Below are positions 44,791 to 56,150 of a stretch of 64,000 nt of DNA, piece by piece. This DNA is from Silene conica (taxonomy: Eukaryota > Streptophyta > Magnoliopsida > Caryophyllales > Caryophyllaceae). The notes under the pieces were generated by a model. It searched no databases. It was not told the DNA's origin and worked only from the letters and a program-made list of their open reading frames with translations. Within the stretch, counting starts at the first letter, position 1; every line of letters starts with the position of its first letter. The position numbers and the translations under genes were made by a program. Location of the stretch: positions 8,375,001 through 8,439,000 of the forward strand of contig CM055318.2 of the NCBI GenBank assembly GCA_029255685.2. The letters are read 5' to 3'.

Positions 44791-45594
44791 TAAAAAATTA
44801 CGAAAATGATATGAATCGATCAATTATTTTCAATCTACACGCTTTTCACAATCAGATATATATCCTCAATCAAAATTTACAAGACTAAATTACAATTTCA
44901 TTAGCTCAGACCGTCATCTTTTATTTTTGTTATTTACCTTAATATTTTGTATGGTTTAATAATTTTAATGTTTAATTCAGAAAATAAATAATTAAATAAA
45001 TTAAAAAAGCACATAAACTTATATATACAGTAGGAAAGTTATGTACAAAAAAACTTGTATATATATAAAAAACTTATATATCTAACCAAATTAGTTAAAA
45101 TCGAAAACTAAAAATTTTGATTTACCCTAATACCGTATTTGGTTTGATGATATTTAATATTTAATACTTGTTTTGTGTGTCTTTGATGCAGGTACAAAGA
45201 GATCGGAAGTTTTGTTTATTTGTATTTTTTGTTGTGATTAAATTGTTTGACATGTAATTATTATTTGTAATTTGTAATTTGTAATTATATCATTATATCA
45301 CAATATGTTATAAGAATTATAATATAATTCGACAACATGATTAAACAACTAAATTTAAAATAAATTAGAGAGAATAAATTGGAGAAAAATAATATAGGAG
45401 AGAGTAATTAAATCTTGTGTGGAACATGGGTTATTTTTTTTTTTAACAATTCAGCAAATCAGATTGCTTGAAATGGAGGTAGAGTAATTAATTGAAGTGA
45501 AGAACGTGAGTTGATTTAAAAAAAAAAATCCAGGCAATTAGATTGCTTGATATGTTATTCCTTTTATAAAAAAGGGATTATTACTGTGACCAAT
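44791..45594. other. AT-rich spacer with a decayed Helitron end
   Basis: On the minus strand A|TCCCTTTTTTATAAAAGGAA at 45577, followed by sequence like that inside the 29297/43049 Helitrons, marks another copy of that family extending left to about 45330. No 3' end was found. Confidence 0.4.
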
Positions 45595-46149
45595 TGTTCG
45601 TGGATACCAAAAGTACGTTTTATTAATGTAACGTTAATAAAATCATGTCAATCCTAACAACGAAAGCAACGACATTAGCTTTCTTTAGGAAATGGTCGTC
45701 AAATCTCTTATTTGTGATCAAGCAAACAACACTCCTTGTAAAATTATTGTGTGATTGAGCAACTTTTTTTTGTCCTATATAATCATTTTCAATGTCTTTT
45801 TTCAACCTTGTCTCTTTAGTTATTAATTTTTTTGTTATTAAACACCATTTAATAATAAGAAAATTCTAACTACTCGATCATAATTCATAAATTCATTCCA
45901 GATCCGTTTATTAGATTTACTATGAACTACGATACATATTTATAAGCAATCTAACAACAAAAGTTGCATACTTACGTTGCATAGTTAATCCAATCGTTAA
46001 AACTTGAATTAAAAGAGAAGTATTCTTTAAAAAAAAATACATAAGCCCAATGATATATTACCAACTTTTCAAGCCCAATAACATAAATCTATACATTATT
46101 TGCTGAATATGTAAAATTGCAAGTAAATAAGAAGAATTCAAGATACTCT

Positions 46150-46312
46150 TTTTACGGGTATATTCGTTACAAGTTTGTGACGGGTTAAATAATATCCTTG
46201 TGTATAAATAAGACGAAACATATTGTTCCTCCCTATGCACCCTATTTTTATCTTATCTACCCACACAAGTAGTACTTAACTCGTCATAAACTAACGACGG
46301 ATATTATGAAAG
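46150..46312. mobile_element. GACGG-type MITE, second subfamily
   Basis: Ends GGTATATTCGTTACAAGTTT and the inverse AACTAACGACGGATATTATG with AAATAAGACGAAA / TTTTATCTTAT inner arms. It resembles 49916-50095. It lies just past the stop codon of the first HIPP gene (minus strand), probably in its 3' UTR. The target duplication is unclear. Confidence 0.5.
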
Positions 46313-46329
46313 GATTAATCGATGGGAGA

Positions 46330-49300
46330 TCACATAATGGAGCAGGGCGGAGGAGGCGGATCTTGGTAATCGGTAGTCATAAGAGCAATGGGTTCACAGA
46401 CCAAACCCCTACCTTTGCTCGGGTATGAATACGGAGACGGGCATGGATATGCATATGGATATGGATATGGATATGGATATGGAACTGGACATGAACATGG
46501 AGCTGGACATTTACATTTAGGAGGATCGGGCTTTTTTTCTTTTTCTTTCTCTTTCTCTTTTTCTTTCGCTTTCTCTTTGCACATGCATGAATACGGATAC
46601 GGATATGAACATGGAGCACCACATATACATTTAGGAGGATCGGGCTTTTTTTCGGGCTCTTTCGGTTTATCTGGGGGCCCAACTGTTACAAATTGGGCTT
46701 TCTTGCCTGCTTTCCTTAGACACGTAATTATTGCATACGGATCTGCTTCTCCAATTATTGTTAGTGTGTCTTTTTCTGAATCCGTCTCCATCTTATTCAC
46801 TCCTAAAATATTATATCAATCGTGTTACTTTTATTGTAAACTTTTCAAATAAAACCAAATTTTCAAATAAAACCAAATTGTCAATGATCCGTCACAAATA
46901 GTAACCCGTCGCAAGCAAGACTTACTATTCTTGTTAATGGTTAATGACAATCACATATCATAGAAAATTAATTTATAAACAAAAATGGAGACACTTTTCG
47001 TTCTACTCATTTATTTACCATTTTATTTTTTCTAAGAAATTTTAATTAAAGTAAATCAATAAATAAGAAATTGCGTATCTTTTTAATTACAAATTTTCAT
47101 TTGTGACGATATTATTTCATCACAAACTTGTGACCTCTCACAAGAAACAATCGGGATAACAAGTGTGAGGGGTGTGAGAGATCACAGGCGGCTTGTGATC
47201 GTACAACTTACAAGTAAGATTGTCTGTTAATTAATATCACAACTTTTTAACTATTTCGGTTAAATTAGTTATTTATCCACTTCCAAAATATTTACTCCCT
47301 TGTTTTCTTCATTTTTTTCTTTTTTTTTTGCACAAAAAATAAGAAGCTAAATTTAAATCACACATAACGCACTGTTTTCATGCTATTGAATTTGGACCAC
47401 ACAAATCAACCTGAAAAATAGAGAATAAAACCTCAATAATTGGTTTAAGGAAAGCACACATTCTCATTTGCGACGGGTATATCCGTCGCAAGCTTGCGAC
47501 TGGTACTATTTTATCTCACAAAATATCCACTTTTTCTCTCTCTCATGTGGTCCCCTTTCTCCAGTAACTCATTTTCTATCCATTTTATCTCACAAAATAT
47601 CCGTCATAAATAGTGACCCGTCACAAGCAAGACTTACTAGAAGGAAAGAGGGTAGAAAATGGTCAATTAGGTAGCACGGACACTTCTCTTAATAAGTCGT
47701 CCCTGCCTGACACCGTGTCCGACACTCGTTGGACACATGGCAAAACATATTATAGTTTAGACAAGAAATAAAATTTTAAAAAAGATCGATTAGAGGATGA
47801 TTTTGGGTGGAAAATGAAAATTAGTTAGAGTAAAGGTCGACTTCTACCTTTACTTGTTTAAATTTAGTTTCAAATAATATATGATAAAAATAAAATTATA
47901 CGTTATTTATAACCATAAAATATATTTTATTATAGTTAAATGGCTTGTTCCGTGTCCTTAATTTCGTGGGATACCGTGTCCGTGTTCATTTTCGTTTCGA
48001 TGCTACCTAGATGGTCAATGAGAGGGAGTATAATTTTGGACAGCAAAGTCAACATCATAAAAAAGAGATAGCGTCACTTAATGGCGTTGAGTTTACCCAT
48101 TTTACCCAAATTAAATTTAATTATACAAGAATCGTATTAAAATATTTTATACGAATATAAACATTGGAACACTCTTGATTTCTTTATGGAAATCTCTGTT
48201 TTTTCCTTCTCTTCTTCCCCAATTACAAGAATTTTGACTCTAAAATATTGGTCAAAATGCAATAATTGTAGACAAAACTACAAGAACCACACAAGTATAA
48301 ATAAACAAACGAACAAAATTAAAATTGTAATGTCAATGTTGTCATAATTAAGCATAGTACTGTTATGATACTACCACCAGTTATTGTCAACTTATATCAT
48401 CCAACATTTTTTTTATACCAATTCTGTTAGATGGTCTTTTCCATCCTATAGTTCCTCCGTACAATTTTATCTTATCTATATTAATACAAAAATATTTAGA
48501 AACCACGATATTAATCCATAATTTAATATTTTTTCAAAGTGATTTATGGTGGGACCAACATTAAACTTTATTGAATTAATTTTCCGAATAGTCGCCTACA
48601 TTTAGTTTCGTGGTGTAAATGTTACGTTTTAATTCTGATGTATTTTGTAAACAATAATTTCTACGTAAACAATAACATCTATAATGTCAACTTATATGTT
48701 ATATGTTATATATTATATATTAAAATATAATGTTGATGTTGACTTTTAGATAATTATTAAATAACGATTTATGACTAATAGTAAATCGTACAATAAATAA
48801 TACATAATTATTATAAATTAAAATAAATACTAACAAATTACATTTTATTGTGATATTTACATTTTTAGGTACTCAATACGATGTTTTAAAACTTAATTTA
48901 AATTGTGTTTTAACATATTGTCAACATAAAAGAAATTGAGTTTCAAAATATTCGTGTATTATGGCCACTATTCTGCAAATGTTAATTATCAACGACAATT
49001 TTTTCTAAAAATATATCCGTGCATTTTTGCACGGGTTAAAAACTAGTTTCTCATAAACAAAAAGGTCATTGTAATTGATTTGTAAATATATCTGACAAAT
49101 AGGTTGTTCGAGTCGAGTCACTTCGAATTAGATATTTTTCAGGTTAATATCATATTAGACCACCTTCGAGATAGGTCAATTTGAGTCGAATCATTTGGGT
49201 CATTTTTGGATCTGGTCACTTTCTAAACTAAAAAAGGTCATTGTAAGTAGATCCGAAGGAAGACACTAATTTATAAACTTTGGATTCACTTCTCTTATCA

Positions 49301-49732
49301 GTAATTGGTTTAAGGATGAGACTTTCTTGAACTTATCAAGTGGACTCTCTTTTAACTGTGAGATAACATACTGATTCAATACCAGCCTTCTTCTAATCAT
49401 GCGTTCAAATACCTATTTTATATCCGAACAAGCTACAAAGACAGTGTAATACAATAAATAAGACGTTTTCAAAACACGACTTATTATTTTCTAAGGTGTT
49501 CTCGGCTTCTCGCCTTCTCGCCTTAATCACGAGTCTAAAATCTTTTCAAATTTGATCTTACTATGATAAAATTGCTTTGCATGAGCCAATAAATTACCAA
49601 AAGAAAAACAATATAATAGCTAGACATAAACAAAAGATAATAAGTACCTTCTAAACTAGAAACAATGCTTAGAACTTCTTGCTTGCACCGATCACAAGAT
49701 ATATCGACTTTCAACACAACTTTATGCACCAT
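46330..49732 (-). CDS. HIPP: Heavy-metal-associated isoprenylated plant protein (HIPP), first copy
   Basis: Exon 1 is 49732-49648, exon 2 is 46802-46330; the phase-1 junction (donor GTACTTATT, acceptor ATTTTAG) gives 185 residues. Residues 1-~75 form an HMA fold: beta strand KVVLKVDIS, metal-binding C-x2-C at Cys13 and Cys16 (SCDRCKQEVL), then SSLEG-GVNKMETD and TLTIIGEADPYAIITCLRKA. The rest is proline- and cysteine-rich: DPPKC(I/K)C repeats, a Lys-Glu run and a PYPYPYPY tract. It ends in CSIM, a CaaX box that would be farnesylated or geranylgeranylated, anchoring it to membranes. HIPPs bind metals such as Cu, Zn or Cd and act in metal homeostasis and stress. The 2.8-kb intron contains a MITE and a Helitron. 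TATA-like TATATATA lies ~55 bases upstream (49785-49795). Confidence 0.88.
46885..46930. mobile_element. Truncated end of a GACGG-family MITE
   Basis: TCCGTCACAAATAGTAACCC and GTCGCAAGCAAGACTTACTA match the right end of the 47455 copy; the left part is missing. It lies in the HIPP intron. Confidence 0.6.
47455..47640 (+). mobile_element. GACGG-family MITE, 186 bp
   Basis: Left end CACACATTCTCATTTGCGAC, right end TCACAAGCAAGACTTACTAG. Flanked by AAGGAAAG at 47447-47454 and 47641-47648. Inner CTCACAAAATATCC arms are as in the other copies. Located in the HIPP intron. Confidence 0.8.
48475..49046 (+). mobile_element. Non-autonomous Helitron, 572 bp, in the HIPP intron
   Basis: Starts A|TCTATATTAATACAAAAATA and ends hairpin CCGTGCATTTTTGCACGG, then CTAG (49043-49046) and T. 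The second HIPP copy lacks it, so it inserted after the duplication. Confidence 0.75.
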
Positions 49733-50950
49733 GGTTATCACACGTTTGAGTTATATCATGCAAATAAAATGTAATTAGCTGTCCCTATATATATAAGAGA
49801 AGTCAACAAGGTCAACATGACACAAAAATAATTGCAAGTCTTCAAAGGTTTAATTGTTTTATATTCATTTTTTTTTTATAATGTATTTCTACGTCTCGTC
49901 AACTTTCTTTCAATAGGTCTCCGTTATAGCGGAATATTCCGTCATAAGTTTGCGACGGGTCAAATACTATCCATGTGAATAAATAAGATAAAATAGGTTG
50001 ATATTTACTAGGTTTTCATGTTTTGTATTATCTATCCCGCATAAATAGTATTTGATCTATCGTAAGCTTACGACGGATATGTCAGTCACAAATTAGAATT
50101 GGTGAACTTCCTTAGTTGCCTACGTATTACGTAATTACTTAATTACGTTAGTTAGAGGCTTCTTGACCAACTTGTATTTTTTTTTGGTTGCATTCTAGAC
50201 CAACTTGTATGAAAGAACTACGAATATGTATATATACGGCTTCCGTTACAGTTATTTGTTACCTTTTTATTTTAAGAATATTTTTGGTGAATAATTTGGT
50301 CATCTATACTCAATTTAGTAAACCTGTTATTAAATAATTGAGCATCTCTTCTTCATTAGGTATTTATATTAAAATTAATGATAAAAAATTACGAGATCAA
50401 AGGAGTAAGTTCTTACAAATGCTTACTTGAACAAGTAAAATTATACGTAAATCATTTACAGAGTATGTTTAAGTCTCACTTGAGACTATTTCATATACGG
50501 AGTATAATGAATAAAAGCAGGAAACAGACATTTTTATTAAAATGCGAAAATTAAAAGAAAAAACAAATAATTTTAAAGGTATTTAATAGGAATAATGTAA
50601 CATATACCCGTCTTCTCATATTAGACTCTACTAACGATTAACTGAGAAAAATTCAGCCTATAACCTGAATTATCTTGCGTCATCTTGACTTACTTTTTGT
50701 TTTTCCTTCTTCCTGTACAAAAAGTAAGTGAAGGTGACGTGCTAGCCTACCGATAATAAGAGTTTAAAAATAGCCAAAATTCAATGAAAGATAATTGAGG
50801 TTATAGGTTGGATTTTTCTTAGTTAATCGTTAGTATGAATTAATATGAGAAGATGAGACATAGTTTGGATTATTCCAATGAAATAACCCATAATTTTAAG
50901 ATAAAAAAGTTCTAAATTCTAGCTTAACTTAATTATATTTGACACATTTA
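49733..50950. other. HIPP upstream region and AT-rich spacer
   Basis: The TATA-like TATATATA at about 49785-49795 fits a minus-strand promoter for the HIPP gene. A GACGG-type MITE (second subfamily) lies at 49916-50095 (GGAATATTCCGTCATAAGTT and the inverse TTACGACGGATATGTC). A near-inverted pair at 50600-50670 and 50790-50850 (ATAACCTGAATTATCTT / AAGATAATTGAGGTTAT) frames another small foldback. Confidence 0.45.
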
Positions 50951-51079
50951 GGCTCTGTTTGGTAAAACGAGCTGAAAAACTATCTGAAACCCGAAAAGAT
51001 ACCTCAAAACTAAAAAGGTGCCTGAAACCTGAAAATGTAGCTGACAAGGGAGCTGAAAATTCTAACTTGATAAGCTAAA

Positions 51080-52139
51080 GGGATGGCAACGGATCCTGGA
51101 TCCGGTCCAGATCCGTTGGACCCGACCCTGCTGGATCGGATCTGGATCCTTGAAATTTGGACCCGTCGGATCTGGATTGGATTTGGATCCACGAGTTTAA
51201 AAACGGATCTGAATCTGGATCTTGTTGACAAGACCCGGATCCGACCCTGAGACCCGTTTTTAATATTAAAAAAAAATATTCTAATTTACGCGGTTTGCCT
51301 AGAGTGCGTCTGGGCCTCATTCATTTCTAATTTCCTACCCGACTACTCATATTCACTTTCCCTCTAATTCTTCCCAATTCCCAAACCCTAAATCAAAACC
51401 CTGCCTCAGCCGCATGCCGCCGCCGTTGCCGCATGCCGCTGCTCACCTTTCTCTTCAACATAGGTGTGATGCTCAATTAAAAGAAGAAAAAAAGGTGCAT
51501 ACTTGGCTCAAAGGGAATCAGAAGAGACTAAGCCTCAGTAGTAGAATGCTTGTTTACCGGATAGAGGAAGATTACTACCACGGAGATAAGAGAGACTAAC
51601 AACCTGTCTTAGCGCCCTTCAATTTAAAGCCGCCAGAATCTAATCTAAAAGGAAAGGGTGCTTTAGCCTCAACAAAGGGATGAAATTCACAAGTAAAAAA
51701 GCCTTCTAATACATAGAGGGCTAAACAAGGACTTCAAAGCATTCTCTGATGGTACAAGCATAAAACATTTTAATTATTTCGAAATTCCTAGATTCGTCCT
51801 TAATCCTTTCCCACCCGGATAGGCTCATATGGATAAAAGACTTCCTAGTACTAGTAAAAGGAAGTCAGAGGGTGGATATCAGTCAATCCAACTCAATACT
51901 CGCAATTATGATGGTAGAGTGGAGGAAGCTGGATCGTTGATTTGAGTGCTGTCGATTAAGTATTGACAGTGATGGTCTTTAGTTACAATGGACGATTCAA
52001 GTTTTTTTCTTCTTTTTTTCATCTGGATCTGATTTTTTTGGACCCGTCGGATCCGGGTCGGATCTGGATCTTATTGCCAAAAACGGATCTGGATCTGGAT
52101 CCTATTGGACCCTATCCAGATCCGGCCCGTTGCCATCCC
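51080..52139. mobile_element. hAT-like element with chimeric filler, 1.06 kb
   Basis: Perfect 13-bp ends GGGATGGCAACGG / CCGTTGCCATCCC, flanked by TAAGCTAAA at 51071-51079 and 52140-52148 (8-9 bp). Subterminal regions (51100-51250, 52020-52120) are full of GGATCTGGATC and GGATCCGG repeats. The centre (51290-51970) is less AT-rich and looks captured: first nuclear leader-like DNA (AAACCCTAAATC, CGCATGCCGCCGCCG), then a segment unlike the rest of the window. No transposase. Confidence 0.75.
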
Positions 52140-52243
52140 TAAGCTAAACTGATTATATAAAAAACTGTTTGGCAAACTAACTGAAAAAGGTAATTTATTT
52201 GGGTGAAATGACAAAAATGATATACTGTAATAATTATTTACTA

Positions 52244-52547
52244 CTCCCTCCTATTCAACATAACTTTCCCTATTTCTTTTTTCGTCTATTCATAATACCT
52301 TCCCTATTTCCTTATTTAGTAAAGTTTTTATACATATTTTAATCACCTCACCCCACCACAATACCCCACCATACTCATACTTTATACTTATTTTAATCAC
52401 CTTACTCACAAGTCATAACAATTACCTCACAATACATACCCTCTCTCCAATTATCCAACCCCACACCAATATTTTTCCATATAATAATTCCCTCCTTATT
52501 CTCCGTGCCTTCCCCAAATAGGGAAGGTTATGTTGAATATGAGGGAG
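52244..52547. mobile_element. Stowaway-type MITE, 304 bp
   Basis: Ends CTCCCTCCTATTCAACATAA and TTATGTTGAATATGAGGGAG, flanked by TA. It is nested in the PIF/Harbinger-type element. Confidence 0.88.
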
Positions 52548-52659
52548 TATATTATAGATTGAAGGGTAAAAATGTAATATAACCTAGAATCAGTTACCTG
52601 AAATCTAAAATGCTGTCTTAGGTAGTATTTCATTTCAAGTAGTTTATTTGACCAAATAA

Positions 52660-53001
52660 GCTACTTGTCAAACCCTCCCAAAAAATAAGCTAACTCATTC
52701 TTTTACGAAAAAGTTATTTTAGCAAATCAGATACATCAAATGTACTACCAAACGGAGCCTTAATATAATCTGAATCGACTCGTATGCAAATTGGGGTAAG
52801 TTGGGTCCTAACGCAAAGTAAATAGTTAAAGCTACCTGTCAAACCCTCCCAAAAAAATAAGTTAACTCATTCTTTTGCGAAAAAGTTATTTCAGCAAATC
52901 AGATACATCAAATGTACTACCAAACGGAGCCTTAATATAATCTGCATCGACTCGTATGCAAATTGGGGTAAGTTGGGTCCTAATGCAAAGTAAATAGTTA
53001 A
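52660..53001. repeat. 171-bp tandem duplication across a transposon edge
   Basis: 52660-52830 and 52831-53001 are about 95 percent alike (GCTAC(T/C)TGTCAAACCC to AAAGTAAATAGTTAA). The unit includes the right end of the PIF element, its TTA and 70 bp of flanking DNA, so the terminus is present twice. Confidence 0.9.
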
Positions 53002-53141
53002 TTGGGCTAAAAAATGAAGTCAAGTTTATAAACTAACCCAACTATTCGAGTCCATTTGCCAAGATAAAAAACCTCTCTAAATACAAGTATGGGACTTTTT
53101 CATTTTTTCAACCTAAGAAAAAAAACACATTATTCCATGAT

Positions 53142-53315
53142 CACAAATTCTCATTTGTGACGGACACGGATACCATTTCCTCTCACAAAATACCTACTTT
53201 TTCTCTCTCTTCGACACTACTCATGTGGTCCCCTTTCTCCACTAACTCATTTTGTATCCATTTTATCTCACAAAATATCCGTCACAAATGGTGACCCGTC
53301 ACAAGCAAGACTTAC
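53142..53315 (+). mobile_element. GACGG-family MITE, 174 bp
   Basis: Left end CACAAATTCTCATTTGTGAC, right end GTCACAAGCAAGACTTAC. Flanked by exact TATTCCATGAT at 53131-53141 and 53316-53326, an 11-bp duplication. This is the best-defined copy of the family. Confidence 0.88.
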
Positions 53316-53326
53316 TATTCCATGAT

Positions 53327-53864
53327 ACAATTAAATTTGGAATTTTGGATTACATACACACTTCTTAAAAATAGAAATAGAAAATTACTGTAAATAGACG
53401 GAAAATCGTATTGCAAAGCCTCTACATGACATTTATATAATGGATTAAATACCTTTTTCATATTTGAATTTTATAGTTCAAAAATAAAGAATTTGAAGAG
53501 GGTTATGGGATGTAGCGATAAAAATATAGAGAAAATTGGGTTTGTAGTTTTTTTAGTCAAGGATAGACAAATGGTTGAGTAAAAAGTATTACAAAGTGTA
53601 AAACTCGTACTGGAAAATAATTTCAAATTCCTAAGAAATATGAATTTAGATAGTTGTTTGGTTGCCAAAAAAAACTAATAATGGGGAAGTGATTGTTCCA
53701 CCAGAATTGCAACTTCCCACATAATGTGGGAACTCAATTACCTAGCCCTCGGTAATTCAGAATTACCACATAGGTTGCCTCTTTAAATTAATAATTTACC
53801 CTTAGTTTTAATAATTTTTACAAGACAAAGTTATTATTTGCTAAAACTAAAGGGTAAAATGGTA
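53327..53864. other. Intergenic DNA, nothing recognised
   Basis: No coding, RNA or transposon signal beyond short AT-rich frames. Confidence 0.4.
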
Positions 53865-54122
53865 CTCCCTCCATTCAACTCCACACTACACATTTCTATT
53901 TTGCACACTATTCACAAGTGAGCTTTCAAATTCGATTTTCTCTCAATACGTAATTGAAAATATATTCAAGTGAGATCTTATTTGATTCGTCTTTATAAGT
54001 ACATTAAAAATATCGAACTTTTATAATTTTTGCAATAACGTAGCTCAAGATATTTAACCCGTAAAATAAGCGTTGACAAACGTGCAAAAAGATATGTGTA
54101 GTGTGGAGTTGAATGGAGGGAG
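53865..54122. mobile_element. Stowaway-type MITE, 258 bp
   Basis: Ends CTCCCTCCATTCAACTCCAC and GTGGAGTTGAATGGAGGGAG, flanked by TA. Confidence 0.9.
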
Positions 54123-54356
54123 TATTTATCAACAAAAATAATGGGAATTTAAATAATACACCAAACAATTTGTAGAAACTTAATTCATGGAATTATATAT
54201 TCCTTTATAGCAACCAAACAAGTTTAGTTCAATTCCCATGAACTACATCCAGGAATTCAATTCATGTGAAATTAAACTTACCACATGAATCTAATTCCTG
54301 CATGAACCAAACGAGTCCTAAAACTTATTCTCAATTCACACACCAGTACTTTTTCT

Positions 54357-54830
54357 GTACGACGGTCTCACCCGTGCTTTTTTACAAGATGTGACTATTT
54401 TGTGGTAAAATGTGACCACTTTTTGATAAAAAGTGACCACTTTAAAAAATACTCCCTCCATTCTTTTTATATCACCCCATTTCCCCTTTAACACTATTCA
54501 CAATCGAGTATTCAACGTCAATTTTCTCTCAATCCGTTCACGGAAATATATTCATGTGAGATCTTTTTTAATTTGTCTTGATAAAAGAATTAAGAATATC
54601 AAAATTTTATAATTTTTAGTAGTATGTAGCTAAAGATATAATCGAAACAAAATGAGTATTGACAAACGTGTATAGATAATTGGGGTGATATAAAAAGAAT
54701 GGAGGGAGTAAGTCATTTTTTTTAAAACAAGGTGGTCACTATTTACTCAAAAATGGTCACTACTTATCACAATGTGGTCATTTTTCAATTGGTTGCACGT
54801 GTGACGGTCTTATAGAAATTTTTGTGCATA
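54357..54830. mobile_element. Unclassified foldback element split by a Stowaway MITE
   Basis: Outer arms GACGGTCTCACCCGTGC and GCACGTGTGACGGTCTTAT are imperfect inverted repeats; inner arms repeat AAAAGTGACCACTTT / AGTGGTCAC-type words. The Stowaway at 54452-54708 sits between them. The target duplication was not resolved. Confidence 0.6.
54452..54708. mobile_element. Stowaway-type MITE, 257 bp
   Basis: Ends CTCCCTCCATTCTTTTTATA and TATAAAAAGAATGGAGGGAG, flanked by TA. Nested as described for the outer element. Confidence 0.9.
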
Positions 54831-56150
54831 TCCAATATAATGCCAGACATAAACCAAGTAACCAACCGATTGAAAAAGTGTTCACACTGCGTAGATCGTA
54901 AGTAACTACTCCGTACTTGTTTGTGGAAACCAAAAGTATACTTTATTGATGTAATGTTCAATTGTTCATAAAATCAAGTCAATCCTCCTAAGAACGAAAG
55001 CAACGACATAAGCTTTCCTTTAGGAATGGTTGTGATTTGTTGTCAATTCGCACAGCTACAAGACACGACTTGTCCCTTAAACATTTCCAATGTTTTTCTC
55101 AATCTTATCCCTTTTGTTACTTTCTTTTATTTTTAGGTTCTAAACACCTTTATTATGAAAATCTTAAGGGTGAATGATTATTGATTAGGGTTGATGAAAT
55201 TAATCTAATCCAAATGTAATACGTTATTCGGGTGGGTTGAATCCTTAAAAATGTTTATTGATAGATTTAAAATTTGACTAGTGCTTAAAAAGATTGAAAA
55301 TATTACTTGTATCAACAAATTACATTTTTTTCTGGTTATGAATGCGAAAGAACTCAACCGTTGAACGTACTAGACTGAGATTAGTCTTAGGATGAGTGAT
55401 ATTTTGGAAAGTTTTCGGAATGTGCATGAGTGAGGACAAAATGCGGTACAAGGGACTCGTGTTGGTCCGCGAGATATATAAAGAATGACGAGCTACTGTG
55501 CCTAACATTTTCGGTCCTAGGTTTGGCTTGCGGTGTTACACAAACAACCCCGTTCCCAACCAAACCCACAACCAATTGAGTTTTCGTAACCCAAATTGAC
55601 CTGAATTATCTATTCAACCCGATTCGAATGTGTTATCATCGTAAATAACCGTAATCTCCAAATAATTTGAAAACAAACCAACTAAATGACCTGACTGACT
55701 GGACACGAATTTTTGCAAACCCTAACAACTCTAACATAAATCCATCTCGATTGACCACCTTGTCATGTCTACTCTACTATATGGTCTATGGACGACATTA
55801 CATATTTATAAGCAATCTAACAACATAAGTTGAATACTTGCATAGTCCTATGAAAAGATCTCTAACATGAAATTGGTAATCGAACAGTTGAAACCCGAAT
55901 GAAAAAGAGAAGTATTTATAAACAAAAGTACAAAAACCAAATGATATATTACTAACTTTTCAAGCAACATTAAAATATTACTATCCCAAACAACATAAAT
56001 TTATACATTATTTGCTTAAAATGTATGATTGCAAGTAAATAAGAAGAATTAAATGACGTAAATTCACATAATGGAGCAGGGTGAAGGAGACGGATCCTGG
56101 TAATTGGTAGGCATTAGAGCAATAGGTTCACAGACCAAACCACACCTTTG

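Larger units (their letters stand above)
45595..49830. repeat. First copy of the HIPP segmental tandem duplication
   Basis: Similarity to 54917-57790 starts near AACGAAAGCAACGACAT (45660 and 54990) and ends beyond the gene 5' ends (shared GTTATATCATGCAAATAAAA, AAGTCAACAAGGTCAACATG). The copies differ in length because of independent transposon insertions. Confidence 0.8.
50951..52759. mobile_element. PIF/Harbinger-type element carrying nested insertions
   Basis: Ends GGCTCTGTTTGG and CCAAACGGAGCC with TTA at 50948-50950 and 52760-52762. Subterminal words CTGAAAAA and ACCTGAAA recur. Without the hAT at 51080-52139 and the Stowaway at 52244-52547 it would be about 450 bp, similar to the intact relative at 62216-62543. 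Confidence 0.75.

Noticed and set aside
46388..46852. 154-codon plus-strand frame rich in Gly-Tyr
   Set aside because: It is the antisense of the HIPP second exon; the minus-strand frame has HMA and CaaX signatures and matching splice sites.
51375..51390. Telomere-like AAACCCTAAA
   Set aside because: Single unit only, as commonly found in plant leaders (also at 31668); not an interstitial telomere array.
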